Notes: generated from the letters alone by a model not told the origin. A stretch of DNA of 64,000 nucleotides from an uncultured Aquimarina sp. (GCA_947498935.1 CANMMM010000006.1:62001-126000), one strand, 5' to 3'. Counted from the first letter of the stretch, positions 20,101-27,176 are shown. Numbers and translations are program-made.

Positions 20101-20280
20101 CTCGCCGTAGGATCGATTCTGATGACCTATTTTGGTGTCAATTTTTACCTAAAAGGACTGCATTCATACGCCAGTGGAGACCAAGTGGTCACACCATCAT
20201 CAGTATACTACAGTTTTGCATTTTGGATCCTACTCAGTGTTTTATCCTACAGAAAATACAAAGCACATTATAAAAAATAA
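17107..20280 (+). CDS. ccsBA: Fused cytochrome c biogenesis protein ResB-CcsA (CcsBA)
   Basis: 1057 aa from the ATG at 17107. The ResB-like half has early membrane helices (LMAVLFIVFAIAMGVG, IFMINFCGNIV, LLLHLSFIFILLGAFV), a large periplasmic region, and another helix near residue 450. A second hydrophobic segment (TMIALLLSVATFAQ) starts the middle region. The CcsA half is polytopic, with heme-handling histidines near HTAGLIIRWYVSGHAPWSD and the tryptophan-rich WWD motif ESWGRYWGWDPKETWA. System II cytochrome c synthetases of this type export heme and attach it to CXXCH in the periplasm. The last 29 codons and downstream DNA are duplicated at 23623-23768, so this 3' end is an integration hotspot. 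Confidence 0.93.
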   Translation: MQQNLVRILFSTRLMAVLFIVFAIAMGVGTFLEDSYGTTAARIWIYNAWWFETIMVIFMINFCGNIVRYRLYTKEKWATLLLHLSFIFILLGAFVTRYISYEGIMPIREGETTAAFLSEKTNLIAYLDGEINGEPKRRIITEPLELAEATTWYNDFTIDTDYNGQPVQIRYKEYIAGAEMGLVETPDGDQYLKIVEAGDGNRHDHYLKAGEVSNIHNVLLAFNAPTPGAINISYKNDEYTIESPFEGTYLRMADQKQGMLTKDSIQPLMLRSLYQTAGMQFVVPDPVLTGKYDVIPTEVKEKDQQDALILEVTTNGETKEVKLLGGKGFANDMQKITLGGLDMHFSYGSERLELPFSLKLKDFIAEKQPGTVKVYKSYMSKVAIIEADKPAQPYDIYMNHVLDHKGYRFFQASFNPDEKGTVLSVSHDFWGTQITYLGYLLLYAGLMLILFTKGSRFKDLEQMLNKVKSKKKAQAATMIALLLSVATFAQQPATTAHTGHLQTLPSKAQLDSVIKANAVSKEHAEKFGSIVIQDDRGRMKPINTFSSELLRKLSKKDTYEGLTADQVFVSMVENPFIWYSVPIINLKKENDSIRKILGVPATEEHVSLVDLFEPDGSYKLAPYLEKASSTNTPSNFEKDFLKIHDNYYLLEKALSGGILRIFPVPQDENNKWVSVPQLNEIKTFKGMDSVYTRQILQIYRQAVVESRKTGDYSQPDQYIESIRSFQKKYGSEVLPTEKKIKAEIALNKYDIFKTLYRYYLLVGLLLIVVVIMRIFWDKKSIRITINALIGLIIILFITHTAGLIIRWYVSGHAPWSDAYESMIYVAWATMALGLAFGKKSNLTIAATAFVASIILFFAHENWTDPAIANLQPVLDSYWVLIHVSIIVASYGPFFVGAILGILALVLMLLTTSNNKKKMELNIRELTIINEMALTIGLVMLTIGNFLGGMWANESWGRYWGWDPKETWALVSIMVYAFVIHMRLVPGLRSRWFFNSMSVLAVGSILMTYFGVNFYLKGLHSYASGDQVVTPSSVYYSFAFWILLSVLSYRKYKAHYKK

Positions 20281-20341
20281 GCGAAACCAATACACTACAT
20301 CTGAGTACGTATAATTTGGGCGTTACCACAAGGGTCGGGCT
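20194..20341 (+). repeat. Direct repeat copy 1: ccsBA 3' end plus start of REP-like element
   Basis: 148 bp matching 23623-23768 with scattered substitutions: the last 29 codons of ccsBA, the spacer, and the first 24 bp of a REP-like element. The coding part has equal length (87 nt) in both copies and both end in frame (TAA here, TAG there). Confidence 0.9.
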
Positions 20342-20405
20342 ATCCGCTGTATCTTTTGGCAGCACTAAGGTGCTACCAAAAGGATGCCGCTCCTATCCCT
20401 AACGC
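20318..20405 (+). repeat. REP-like palindromic element, copy C
   Basis: Conserved ends GGGCGTTACCACAAGGGTCG and CTATCCCTAACGC. The inner arm is of a second type: CTTTTGGCAGCAC / GTGCTACCAAAAG capped by TAAG. It lies 37 nt after the ccsBA stop. Confidence 0.88.
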
Positions 20406-20464
20406 ATTACAAGCAATTAAGATCCTTAGGATAATTAACAGATATTAGAAATATAGCTACCTTT

Positions 20465-20487
20465 ATTGCATATATATAATTGTTACC
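20465..20487 (+). repeat. 23-nt leader repeat, copy 1
   Basis: A 23-mer ending ATATATATAATTGTTACC occurs here and at 24106-24128 with one mismatch. Here it sits 6 nt before the first accessory gene; there it precedes the restriction-modification module. Confidence 0.8.
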
Positions 20488-20493
20488 ACACAT

Positions 20494-21219
20494 ATGAAAA
20501 AAAGCCTTTTAATAATAACCTATTTACTATTTTCGATTTCATTGTTTGGTCAAACAGCTGAATTTAGAGCTGATACTGTAAGCTTAAAAAAAAGGATTGG
20601 AAATAACGAGAGGGTTTATAAAAAGGCTATGGAAATGGAATGGATTATAAACGGAGAAAAACTATTTTTTGGTTCTAAATCAATTAAAGTCATTCCAAAT
20701 TCTAAAAAAATTGATACTATTTTGTTTCGCACGAATTCTAACTCAAAATATGACACGATCATATGTAATATTTCAGAATCAAGTAAGTATTCATTCGAAT
20801 ACAATACATGCTGTGGAGGATTTAATGTTAGAAAAGAGAGTAAAGGTAAGTTAAGCAGAGAAATTATATTTGAACTTTTATCTAAATCGGACAACTATGA
20901 TTATATAGGAACACTTGGAGAAACTGGAATATTAATTAAGAATATTAATACTGAAAACCATATAACTGAAATCTGTCGAAGTGTAATGAGTCCTAATATC
21001 TATCCAATTACAATATCAACATTTAAAAAAGTTAGTGACCTGACTGAAAACTATGAAGCACTACTTTGTGAAATTCAGAATGGAGTTGCTGTGGACGGAT
21101 TTGAATATCAAATACTCGAAAAGAAAGTGAAATTTCTTTATATGCCCTTGAATGAAAAACCTTTGAAAATTCAGTTTGACGAAAAAAGCAACGAAATTAA
21201 ATTAAAAAACGTGTGGTAA
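20494..21219 (+). CDS. Secreted hypothetical protein, 241 aa
   Basis: A signal peptide (KKSLLIITYLLFSISLFGQ) indicates export. The mature domain contains a CCGGF motif near residue 109 and no recognised catalytic site. It is the first gene of the accessory block after ccsBA. Its stop codon is the TAA that opens the attC-like palindrome at 21217, the arrangement seen in gene cassettes. AT-rich codon use and lack of ties to its neighbours suggest acquisition. Confidence 0.65.
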   Translation: MKKSLLIITYLLFSISLFGQTAEFRADTVSLKKRIGNNERVYKKAMEMEWIINGEKLFFGSKSIKVIPNSKKIDTILFRTNSNSKYDTIICNISESSKYSFEYNTCCGGFNVRKESKGKLSREIIFELLSKSDNYDYIGTLGETGILIKNINTENHITEICRSVMSPNIYPITISTFKKVSDLTENYEALLCEIQNGVAVDGFEYQILEKKVKFLYMPLNEKPLKIQFDEKSNEIKLKNVW

Positions 21220-21403
21220 CAACACCTATGCGATAATGCGGGGTTTGGGTTAAATCAAAAAGTCATTGCTTATTTAGTTTGTCGCCAAAGTATTAAATTT
21301 AGTATTTTAGAAAATATAAACACAAAACATAAACTTTGGCTAAGTGCTGGCTCGAAAACCTGTGATTTTCTGCTCCCGCACTACGCATAGCTAAACGTTA
21401 TAT
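21217..21403 (+). repeat. attC-like nested palindrome between two accessory genes
   Basis: Begins TAACAACACC (its TAA is the preceding stop) and ends CTAAACGTTATATC. The outer arms CTATGCG and CGCATAG pair, then TGCGGG with CCCGCA, and internally GCCAAAGT with ACTTTGGC. Layout and end motifs (TAACAA to CGTTA) resemble integron attC sites. No integron integrase is present in the window, so recombination function is inferred only. Confidence 0.6.
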
Positions 21404-21428
21404 CTCATTAATAACAAAACTAAAAATT

Positions 21429-22547
21429 ATGAATAAAATTCTATTCCTATTATCATTTAGTCTCTTTCTAATATCAAATACGGCCATTTCTCAAGTTAAT
21501 CAGACAGAAAATAACTTTGATCTAGAACAATTAAAAAAAAGACTTACTGAAGAAATCAATAAAGTTCTAAAAGAGACTGGCATACCCTCAATTTCTTTGT
21601 CGCTAATTAAAGACGATGCTATTATTTGGTCTGAAGCTTTCGGATATGCGAATGTTAAGAAAAAACTTCCAGCAACCAGTTCCACAATTTATAGTACCGG
21701 TTCAAATTTCAAATTCGTTACTGCAACCGCAATAATGCAATTGGCTGAAACAGGGAAACTAGATATTGATAACCCTATCAACAATTATCTTGGAGAATCA
21801 GCCATTAATGATCTTTCGAGTGAGGGAACACCCGTAACTTTCCGTCATTTACTAAGTCATCATTCAGGATTAAAGGGACCTATTGAGATTATTCCAATTT
21901 GGGAAAGAAAGATTCCTAAAACATTAGAAGACATAGCTTCAGAGATTAGTGCTGAAGAACCACCAGGAATGAATTTTAAGTATTGTAACCATTGTTACGC
22001 ACTTGCTGGTCTCACTATTGAAAAAATCTCTGGACAAACCTTTCAGGAATACATCGTAAAACATATTCTTGAACCACTTCAAATTGATTCTAAAGGCCCA
22101 GTAATTCCGACACCAGTTATGGTGGAAGAACTGGCTTTACCATACTCTTTAGAAAATAATAAACCAGTTCCCGAATATCAATCCCGTTTTGATGTTTTTC
22201 CTGCAGGAGACATTTATTTAACTGCTCGAGAAATGGCTAATTTTTATATAGCTCAATTAAATCAAGGCTCTTTTAAAGGTCAATCAATTTTAAACTCAAA
22301 ATCTGTGTCTATGATGCAGGAAGCACAGTTTGGAAGCTCCTATGGTCTTGGGACTAGAGTTATTAAAAAGGATGATGTAAAGTATTTACAACATACAGGT
22401 GGAGTCCCTGGATTCTCAACTTTTTTTAAGGTAGAACCAGCCTCAAAAATAGGTGTATATATTGCCTCAAATGCTAGCGGTGTTCAAAGCATTCTTGGTG
22501 AGATTGCAAATCTATCATTGAAATTAATAAATGTTAAAACGAAATAG
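21429..22547 (+). CDS. Serine hydrolase of the beta-lactamase / penicillin-binding-protein-like family
   Basis: 372 aa. A signal peptide (ILFLLSFSLFLISNTAIS) is followed by a class C-like fold: SxxK as SNFK within YSTGSNFKF, YxN as YCN in KYCNHCYALAG, and the HxG equivalent as HTGG in LQHTGGVPGF. Such proteins are periplasmic esterases, D-aminopeptidases or peptidases more often than true beta-lactamases. Immediately after the stop, another frame reads EFEEIQLTEDVLKKYP, which resembles the start of the C-terminal extension many relatives carry. The gene may therefore have lost that domain by frameshift. It is flanked by an attC-like element upstream and a repeat downstream. Confidence 0.85.
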   Translation: MNKILFLLSFSLFLISNTAISQVNQTENNFDLEQLKKRLTEEINKVLKETGIPSISLSLIKDDAIIWSEAFGYANVKKKLPATSSTIYSTGSNFKFVTATAIMQLAETGKLDIDNPINNYLGESAINDLSSEGTPVTFRHLLSHHSGLKGPIEIIPIWERKIPKTLEDIASEISAEEPPGMNFKYCNHCYALAGLTIEKISGQTFQEYIVKHILEPLQIDSKGPVIPTPVMVEELALPYSLENNKPVPEYQSRFDVFPAGDIYLTAREMANFYIAQLNQGSFKGQSILNSKSVSMMQEAQFGSSYGLGTRVIKKDDVKYLQHTGGVPGFSTFFKVEPASKIGVYIASNASGVQSILGEIANLSLKLINVKTK

Positions 22548-22618
22548 ATTCCCTACAATCATTTAACAAAAAGGAATTTGAAGAGATACAATTAACAGAA
22601 GATGTCCTAAAAAAATAC
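22547..22618 (+). pseudogene. Remnant of a serine hydrolase C-terminal extension
   Basis: In the frame offset from the preceding gene the DNA reads DSLQSFNKKEFEEIQ then LTEDVLKKYP, then runs into the repeat at 22637. This looks like the lost C-terminal domain of the serine hydrolase, cut by repeat insertion or recombination. Confidence 0.45.
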
Positions 22619-22636
22619 CCCCTGATGATTCGACTA

Positions 22637-22731
22637 TGCGCTAGTGCTAGTTTGCAACTAGTACCGTTACAGCTTGGCAGGGTACGATAAGTAATAGCAA
22701 AAACAAATACGATCTATTTTATTGATAGGTT
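22637..22731 (+). repeat. Second repeat family, copy 1
   Basis: About 95 bp from TGCGCTAGTGCTAGTTTGCA to TTTTATTGATAGGTTG, matching 26831-26921 with a few indels and substitutions. It contains the hairpin CTAGTT-TGC-AACTAG. The two copies bracket the segment that carries the restriction-modification genes. Confidence 0.8.
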
Positions 22732-22789
22732 GCCTCCTTGTTAGCCACAAGTATAACAAAATGTTCAAAGGGATTTTTAAAAAAGAAAA

Positions 22790-23104
22790 ATGGAACCGTC
22801 TAAAGTTGAAACTTGGAAAAAGTTTGAACTCTTTGAACTGTTTAATGACCTTGACAAAGTGGAAAGGACATTGTCTGAATTAAACGGAGGGTATTCTGGA
22901 GAGTTTACAGATGTAGAGCAATTCCACGAAGAATTTGTTGATGAATTAAATGACTTGAAATACCAAAATGTTCCCGATTTTGAACGAATTTGTATTTGGT
23001 TCGCACCAACTTCAGCTTGGGACGATTTTGTCGGAATGGACGGAATTGAATTAGGAAATCGGATTTATGAAAGAGCTAATAAATGGAATAAAGCTAATTT
23101 CTAA
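22790..23104 (+). CDS. Small acidic hypothetical protein, 104 aa
   Basis: Soluble, acidic and aromatic-rich, with motifs ELFELFNDLDKVERTLSELN and IWFAPTSAWDDFVG. No known domain is assigned. Its stop overlaps the next ATG by one base (TAATG), so the two genes are co-translated and probably work together. The sequence upstream (GTTAGCCACAAG) resembles a cassette junction. Confidence 0.65.
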   Translation: MEPSKVETWKKFELFELFNDLDKVERTLSELNGGYSGEFTDVEQFHEEFVDELNDLKYQNVPDFERICIWFAPTSAWDDFVGMDGIELGNRIYERANKWNKANF

Positions 23105-23601
23105 TGGGAAAAGAGAGAAACTTAAATGGAACACCAGAGAATTTAGCATTGAGTTATTTGAGTACGCTCGGATACTATGATGGCGGTTATATGGCAGACT
23201 GGCTCAATTTTATTGCTCGTGACAAGAATATAAAGAAAATTGAAGTTGACATTCTGAATGATAAAATAGAACCTGAAGAAGCTGATATAAGACCATTGAA
23301 AGTTGATTTAAAAAAGTTGAGAGGAATTCTTAAAAAGGATTTGTCAAATAACGGATTTGAAATGGACTTTATAAAAAAAGCTGTAATGGAATTTGAAATT
23401 CCATTTGACAATCCAAGAATTAAAAACACGGTTTATTGCTATCCATTCATAGAGGACAAAAACGGAAAAATTTACAAACCCAAAAAGCGAATTATTGAAA
23501 CCGCTTACGAAGTTGACTTTAATCCGATTAAAAAAATGAGAATGAAAACTGAGAGTGTGACAAAGAGTTGGATTGATAGAATAAAAGAAATGTTCAATTG
23601 A
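23104..23601 (+). CDS. Hypothetical protein, 165 aa
   Basis: Soluble, Lys- and Glu-rich; begins GKERNLNGTPENLALSYLST and includes YMADWLNFIARDKNIKKIEV. No domain recognised. Translationally coupled to the preceding gene. The frame ends 21 nt before the second copy of the ccsBA 3' end, so it is the last gene of the first accessory module. A pair of small coupled genes could be an immunity or defence pair, but nothing in the sequence proves this. Confidence 0.65.
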   Translation: MGKERNLNGTPENLALSYLSTLGYYDGGYMADWLNFIARDKNIKKIEVDILNDKIEPEEADIRPLKVDLKKLRGILKKDLSNNGFEMDFIKKAVMEFEIPFDNPRIKNTVYCYPFIEDKNGKIYKPKKRIIETAYEVDFNPIKKMRMKTESVTKSWIDRIKEMFN

Positions 23602-23622
23602 AAAAAACAGTTGCTAATAACG

Positions 23623-23709
23623 CCATCATCAGTATACTACAGTTTTGCTTTTTGGATCATACTCAGTGCTTTATCCTACAGGAAATACAAAGCACATTAT
23701 AAAAAATAG
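23623..23709 (+). pseudogene. Second copy of the ccsBA 3' end (gene fragment)
   Basis: 29 codons and an in-frame TAG: YYSFAFWIILSVLSYRKYKA then HYKK, against WILLSVLSYRKYKA in the native gene. Differences are few and largely silent or conservative (L to I, V to A), as expected if it came from a functional homologue in a related genome. The rest of the gene is absent. Confidence 0.9.
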
Positions 23710-23744
23710 GCATACCGAATACATCATTTGAGTACGTATAATTT

Positions 23745-23768
23745 GGGCGTTACCACAAGGGTCGGGCT
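23745..23768 (+). repeat. REP-like element, copy H, truncated by an IS110-like left end
   Basis: Only GGGCGTTACCACAAGGGTCG plus GGCT remains. It breaks exactly after the CT of TCGGGCT^ATCCG; all full copies continue ATCCG, but here CATATCTTTGC follows. Confidence 0.88.
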
Positions 23769-24105
23769 CATATCTTTGCATCTATAATTTTTTTTAACCA
23801 AAATGATAACAAAATCAAAGTTGCTAATTGATTTCGGGCTAGATACATTTTAATGATATTGACGGATAGGAAAATCAACTTTGTTTTTATAGCATTAAAG
23901 TCTGGATAAGTACTTAAACACTAGATTATGAATTTAGATGTTGTATAAAACATGAGCAAAGACCTATGTTATATTTTGTTTTCATTACAAATAGTACCCA
24001 TTATGAATTTAAAATATAGTGTTGGATTAGACGTTTCTAGTAAAAAAATTGATGCCTGTATTTCTGTTATAGATATTTCTCAAAAAGTGAGGGTACTTTC
24101 TATTG
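23769..24105 (+). mobile_element. IS110-family left-end fossil with transposase N-terminus
   Basis: 235 nt of non-coding leader are followed from ATG 24004 by MNLKYSVGLDVSSKKIDACI and SVIDISQKVR, the start of a DEDD-type IS110 transposase (first catalytic Asp in GLDVS). The frame loses similarity after about 34 codons at the 23-nt leader repeat. No right end is present, so the element is dead. It was inserted in the REP-like element after its CT dinucleotide. Confidence 0.8.
23800..23990 (+). ncRNA. Candidate IS110 bridge RNA (fossil) with target-binding loop
   Basis: A 12-bp stem (23816-23822 with 23877-23883, and 23830-23834 with 23872-23876, plus a 7-nt bulge) encloses an internal loop and an apical hairpin CATT-TT-AATG. 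The 5' side of the loop carries TCGGGCTA (23834-23841), identical to the top strand of the REP-like target. The 3' side carries ACGGATAG (23862-23869), the reverse complement of CTATCCGT on the right half of the target. Both guides include the CT core. This is the left/right target-guide arrangement known for IS621-type bridge RNAs. A weak donor guide CATGAG (23951-23956) partly matches the left-end start CTCATA. Boundaries are approximate. Confidence 0.65.
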
Positions 24106-24128
24106 ATTGTATATATATAATTGTTACC
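24106..24128 (+). repeat. 23-nt leader repeat, copy 2
   Basis: Identical to 20465-20487 except one base (T for C at position 5). It marks the point where the IS110 transposase sequence ends and the restriction-modification module begins. Confidence 0.8.
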
Positions 24129-24302
24129 TACAAGCACCAAAAATCCCACCGCACAGTCAAGCACATTTTATTTTTTGAGGTATGAAAAAAATAAAAAGAG
24201 TTAGCCTTTACCCAGCACTCGTGTACGTTCATAAGATTGTTAAAAAATGAAGTACTGAAGAACGAAATCTATCCTAAATTTTCTTTATTTTGCAAGCAAA
24301 TT

Positions 24303-25535
24303 ATGGGTAAAAAATATTCGGACATAAAAGAGAAACTTCAAATCGTTGTAGACAAGAAAACTACTAATGATTTGGCACATTTGACACACTTTTTTCAGAA
24401 TCATAAAAATGGTGTATCTCAATATTTCAGACCATCTGCCACAGAATATTTGACTGAACTACACGAAGAATTGAATATTGTTCAAGAGCCAGATTTTCAA
24501 TATTATTTACCAATAAAATGGGACATTCCATTCCCACCAACTGAAAATCCGACATTCAAGTTCATTGACCTTTTTGCTGGGATTGGGGGAATAAGAATGG
24601 CATATCAAAATAATGGTGGAAAGTGTGTTTTTACTAGCGAATGGGATACTTATGCAAAAAAAACTTATGAAGCTAATTTTGGAGAAGTCCCTTTTGGTGA
24701 TATTACCCAAATTTCAGAAAAAAATATTCCAGACCACGATATTTTATTAGGTGGTTTTCCTTGTCAACCTTTTTCAATTGCAGGAGTTTCAAAAAAAAAT
24801 TCGTTAGGAAGAAAACACGGATTTTTAGATGAAACCCAAGGAACTTTATTTTTTGATATAGCTAGAATAATAAAACATAAAAAGCCAAAGGCTTTTATGC
24901 TTGAAAATGTTAAAAATCTTGTTTCGCACGACAAAAAGAAAACTTTTAAAGTTATCATTAAAACTTTAGAGAAATTAGGTTACAATGTTCATCACAAAGT
25001 TTTAAATGGTAAGTATTATGTACCTCAAAATCGTGAACGAATTATTATTGTAGGATTTAAAAAAACAGTTTTTAAGAGTAAAGAAACTTTTGAATTTCCT
25101 GACCCGAAAGAAGCAAACTTTGTTTTTAAAGATATACTTGAATCAAAAGTGGATGACAAGTATACATTGTCAGATAAATTGTGGAGCTACCTACAAGAAC
25201 ACGCTAGAAAACACAAAGCGAAAGGAAACGGATTTGGTTTTGGAATGACTAATTTAAATGGAATTTCAAGAACTATTAGTGCTAGATATTACAAAGATGG
25301 GTCTGAAATTTTAATTCCACAAAAAGGAAAAAACCCAAGAAAATTGACACCAAGAGAATGTGCTAGACTTCAAGGATTTCCTGATAAATTTATAATTCCA
25401 GTTTCAAACAACCAAGCATATAAACAATTTGGCAATTCAGTTGTAACACCTTTAATAGAGGCAGTTGCAAAAAATATTGTAAAAGAACTTTCAAAAATTA
25501 ATGAATCTAACAAATCTAAAATCGCTGTTCATTAA
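24303..25535 (+). CDS. DNA cytosine-C5 methyltransferase (type II modification)
   Basis: 410 aa from the ATG at 24303; the frame is open upstream to a TTG at 24237. C5-methylase motifs in order: motif [11 protein letters not shown], motif IV with the catalytic Cys in GGFPCQPFS, motif VI ENVKNL, motif [14 protein letters not shown], and motifs IX-X near the end ([10 protein letters not shown] and [14 protein letters not shown]). It methylates cytosine within the cognate site to protect host DNA. The last 35 nt overlap the endonuclease gene in another frame, coupling them. The Dcm-like architecture and the MvaI/BcnI-type partner suggest a CCNGG-class site, which is inferred. It lies in the acquired region after the 23-nt leader. 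Confidence 0.92.
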   Translation: MGKKYSDIKEKLQIVVDKKTTNDLAHLTHFFQNHKNGVSQYFRPSATEYLTELHEELNIVQEPDFQYYLPIKWDIPFPPTENPTFKFIDLFAGIGGIRMAYQNNGGKCVFTSEWDTYAKKTYEANFGEVPFGDITQISEKNIPDHDILLGGFPCQPFSIAGVSKKNSLGRKHGFLDETQGTLFFDIARIIKHKKPKAFMLENVKNLVSHDKKKTFKVIIKTLEKLGYNVHHKVLNGKYYVPQNRERIIIVGFKKTVFKSKETFEFPDPKEANFVFKDILESKVDDKYTLSDKLWSYLQEHARKHKAKGNGFGFGMTNLNGISRTISARYYKDGSEILIPQKGKNPRKLTPRECARLQGFPDKFIIPVSNNQAYKQFGNSVVTPLIEAVAKNIVKELSKINESNKSKIAVH

Positions 25536-26808
25536 TAATGGATGTAAGAAAGTTTATGTGAAAATTCTTTCGCCTAATGATAATTCTAAAAACCAAGTTT
25601 ACATTGGTGGGAATTTTGAAATCCTAAATATTCTTCCAATATCAGAAATCATAACTGAAGAAGCTGGAGATTGGAATAAAGAACGTTTTAAAGCAAAAAT
25701 TAATTTTTCTTGGATTGACGATGAAGGAATAATTTCTTCTGCACCCCAAGCACAACTTATTCTCTACCCCAAATATCCTGAAGTTCGTTTTTCAGGTTTT
25801 CTTGCAAGATGCAAAAAAGCACCATCAGAATTAATGACACAAAGGTTGGCTGGTAGACTACTATTCTTTTCTGTAACTCAAAACGGAACGATTTTAGGTT
25901 ATGTAACTTCACCTAGTTCTGAAATCGCAAACGAATTCAATAAAACAGAATCAGATTCTACTCACGGAGTATTCTCAGTTATAGATTTACCTGTAACAAA
26001 AAATAATCGAGCAATATTATTAGGTGAATTGAAACGGATTTACGAGTTAGGTTGGATTGAATCAAAAAGGTTAGATAGAGATGGAAATATAATGGATTGT
26101 CGAGTACCTAATTGTGGAGGCTATACTTTAGAAGCGGAATTAGGAGTTACACCCAATGGATATTCTGAACCTGATTTTATGGGTTGGGAAGTTAAACAGT
26201 TTGGAGTTGCAAATTTCAACCGCACCAAATCCAAAGCTATAACTTTAATGACACCAGAACCAACTGATGGGTTATACAAAACCAAAGGTGCTGAATACTT
26301 CGTTAGAAATTATGGTTATGAAGATAAACTTGGAAAACCTGACAGATTAAATTTTGGAGGTGTTCATAAAGTTGGAGAAAAACATCATCTGACGGATTTA
26401 ACAATGCAATTAATCGGATTTGACATTGAGAGCGGGAAAATTAGGAATACAAATGGTAGAATTGCATTATTAGACGACAAAGATAATGAAACAGCGTCTT
26501 GGAGTTTTTCATCAATGCTAAAACATTGGAACAGGAAACACAATCAAGCCTGCTATGTACCTTCTCTTTCAGAAACAAAACCTGAAAGAAAATACAGATA
26601 TGGGAACGAAATTATATTAGGAACTGGAACCGATTTTCAATTATTTCTTTCGCAAATGGTAATTGGAAATATTTATTACGACCCAGGAATTAAATTGGAG
26701 AACATATCTACCAAACCTAAAATTAAAAAACGAAGTCAGTTTAGAATAAAGTCTGGATTTTTACCAAACTTATATAAACAGAACGAAATAATTAATATTG
26801 CTGAATAG
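25501..26808 (+). CDS. MvaI/BcnI-like type II restriction endonuclease
   Basis: 435 aa. A PD-(D/E)xK nuclease core is visible as [13 protein letters not shown]225, E230 and K232 are the likely metal-binding and catalytic residues. The surrounding region ([16 protein letters not shown] before it, [15 protein letters not shown] after it) resembles the MvaI/BcnI family, which cleaves CCWGG or CCSGG. The gene starts inside the methylase gene (35-nt overlap), so expression is coupled and the methylase is made first. No controller (C) protein gene is seen. Family assignment is by memory of motifs and should be confirmed. Confidence 0.8.
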   Translation: MNLTNLKSLFINNGCKKVYVKILSPNDNSKNQVYIGGNFEILNILPISEIITEEAGDWNKERFKAKINFSWIDDEGIISSAPQAQLILYPKYPEVRFSGFLARCKKAPSELMTQRLAGRLLFFSVTQNGTILGYVTSPSSEIANEFNKTESDSTHGVFSVIDLPVTKNNRAILLGELKRIYELGWIESKRLDRDGNIMDCRVPNCGGYTLEAELGVTPNGYSEPDFMGWEVKQFGVANFNRTKSKAITLMTPEPTDGLYKTKGAEYFVRNYGYEDKLGKPDRLNFGGVHKVGEKHHLTDLTMQLIGFDIESGKIRNTNGRIALLDDKDNETASWSFSSMLKHWNRKHNQACYVPSLSETKPERKYRYGNEIILGTGTDFQLFLSQMVIGNIYYDPGIKLENISTKPKIKKRSQFRIKSGFLPNLYKQNEIINIAE

Positions 26809-26830
26809 CCAACCCTTATGATCCAAGGTG

Positions 26831-26921
26831 TGCGCTAGTGCTAGTTTGTAACTAGTACCGTTACAGCTTGGCAGAGTAAGAGTAAGTAAAAACAAATCGT
26901 GTTTGTTTTATTGATAGGTTG
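26831..26921 (+). repeat. Second repeat family, copy 2
   Basis: Matches 22637-22731: TGCGCTAGTGCTAGTTTGTA, then CCGTTACAGCTTGGCAG, ending TTTTATTGATAGGTTG. It starts 22 nt after the endonuclease stop. A weaker related stretch (GGCTAGTTCAAGTTTGTAAC) lies near 27075. Confidence 0.8.
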
Positions 26922-26964
26922 TCTCGCTAGGGTATCGTATGTGATTCGTCCAAACTGTTTTTTC

Positions 26965-27056
26965 GCGTTAGGGATAGCAGTGGAAATCCCGCAGTACCGA
27001 CCTTTAGGAGGGGCGAGGAATTGGAACGGATAGCCCGACCCCTTGTGGTAACGCCC
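26965..27056 (-). repeat. REP-like palindromic element, copy D
   Basis: Minus-strand copy with conserved ends and the invariant TCGGGCTATCCG. The inner arms are GCCCC and GGTAC, which no longer pair fully, unlike copies A, B and G. Confidence 0.85.
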
Positions 27057-27137
27057 CCTGCTAGGTTATCATATGTGGCTAGTTCAAGTTTGTAACTCGG
27101 ACTCCATACGAGTAAGCAAATACTTACTGAATGATAA

Positions 27138-27176
27138 AACTTGAGAGTAAAAGATCGTTTTTATAGCCAATTATAA
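27138..27176 (+). pseudogene. Short coding remnant shared with 54456-54495
   Basis: Reads NLRVKDRFYSQL then stop, against NLSARDRFYSKLQE at 54456. It lies in a 540-bp region (26809-27344) with no gene, only repeats. Confidence 0.35.

Noticed and set aside
21217..21403. Bona fide integron
   Set aside because: No integron integrase or attI was found in the window, so only an attC-like element is reported.
20494..23601. Defence island or toxin-antitoxin assignment for the small genes
   Set aside because: No toxin, nuclease or antitoxin motifs are visible; only the R-M pair further on is recognisable defence.
23952..24185. 77-aa open frame as a gene
   Set aside because: It is a chimera: the IS110 transposase N-terminus from 24004, then unrelated sequence after the 23-nt leader repeat.
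24237..24302. TTG start for the cytosine methylase
   Set aside because: The ATG at 24303 is a normal start; the extra 22 residues are not part of the C5-methylase core.
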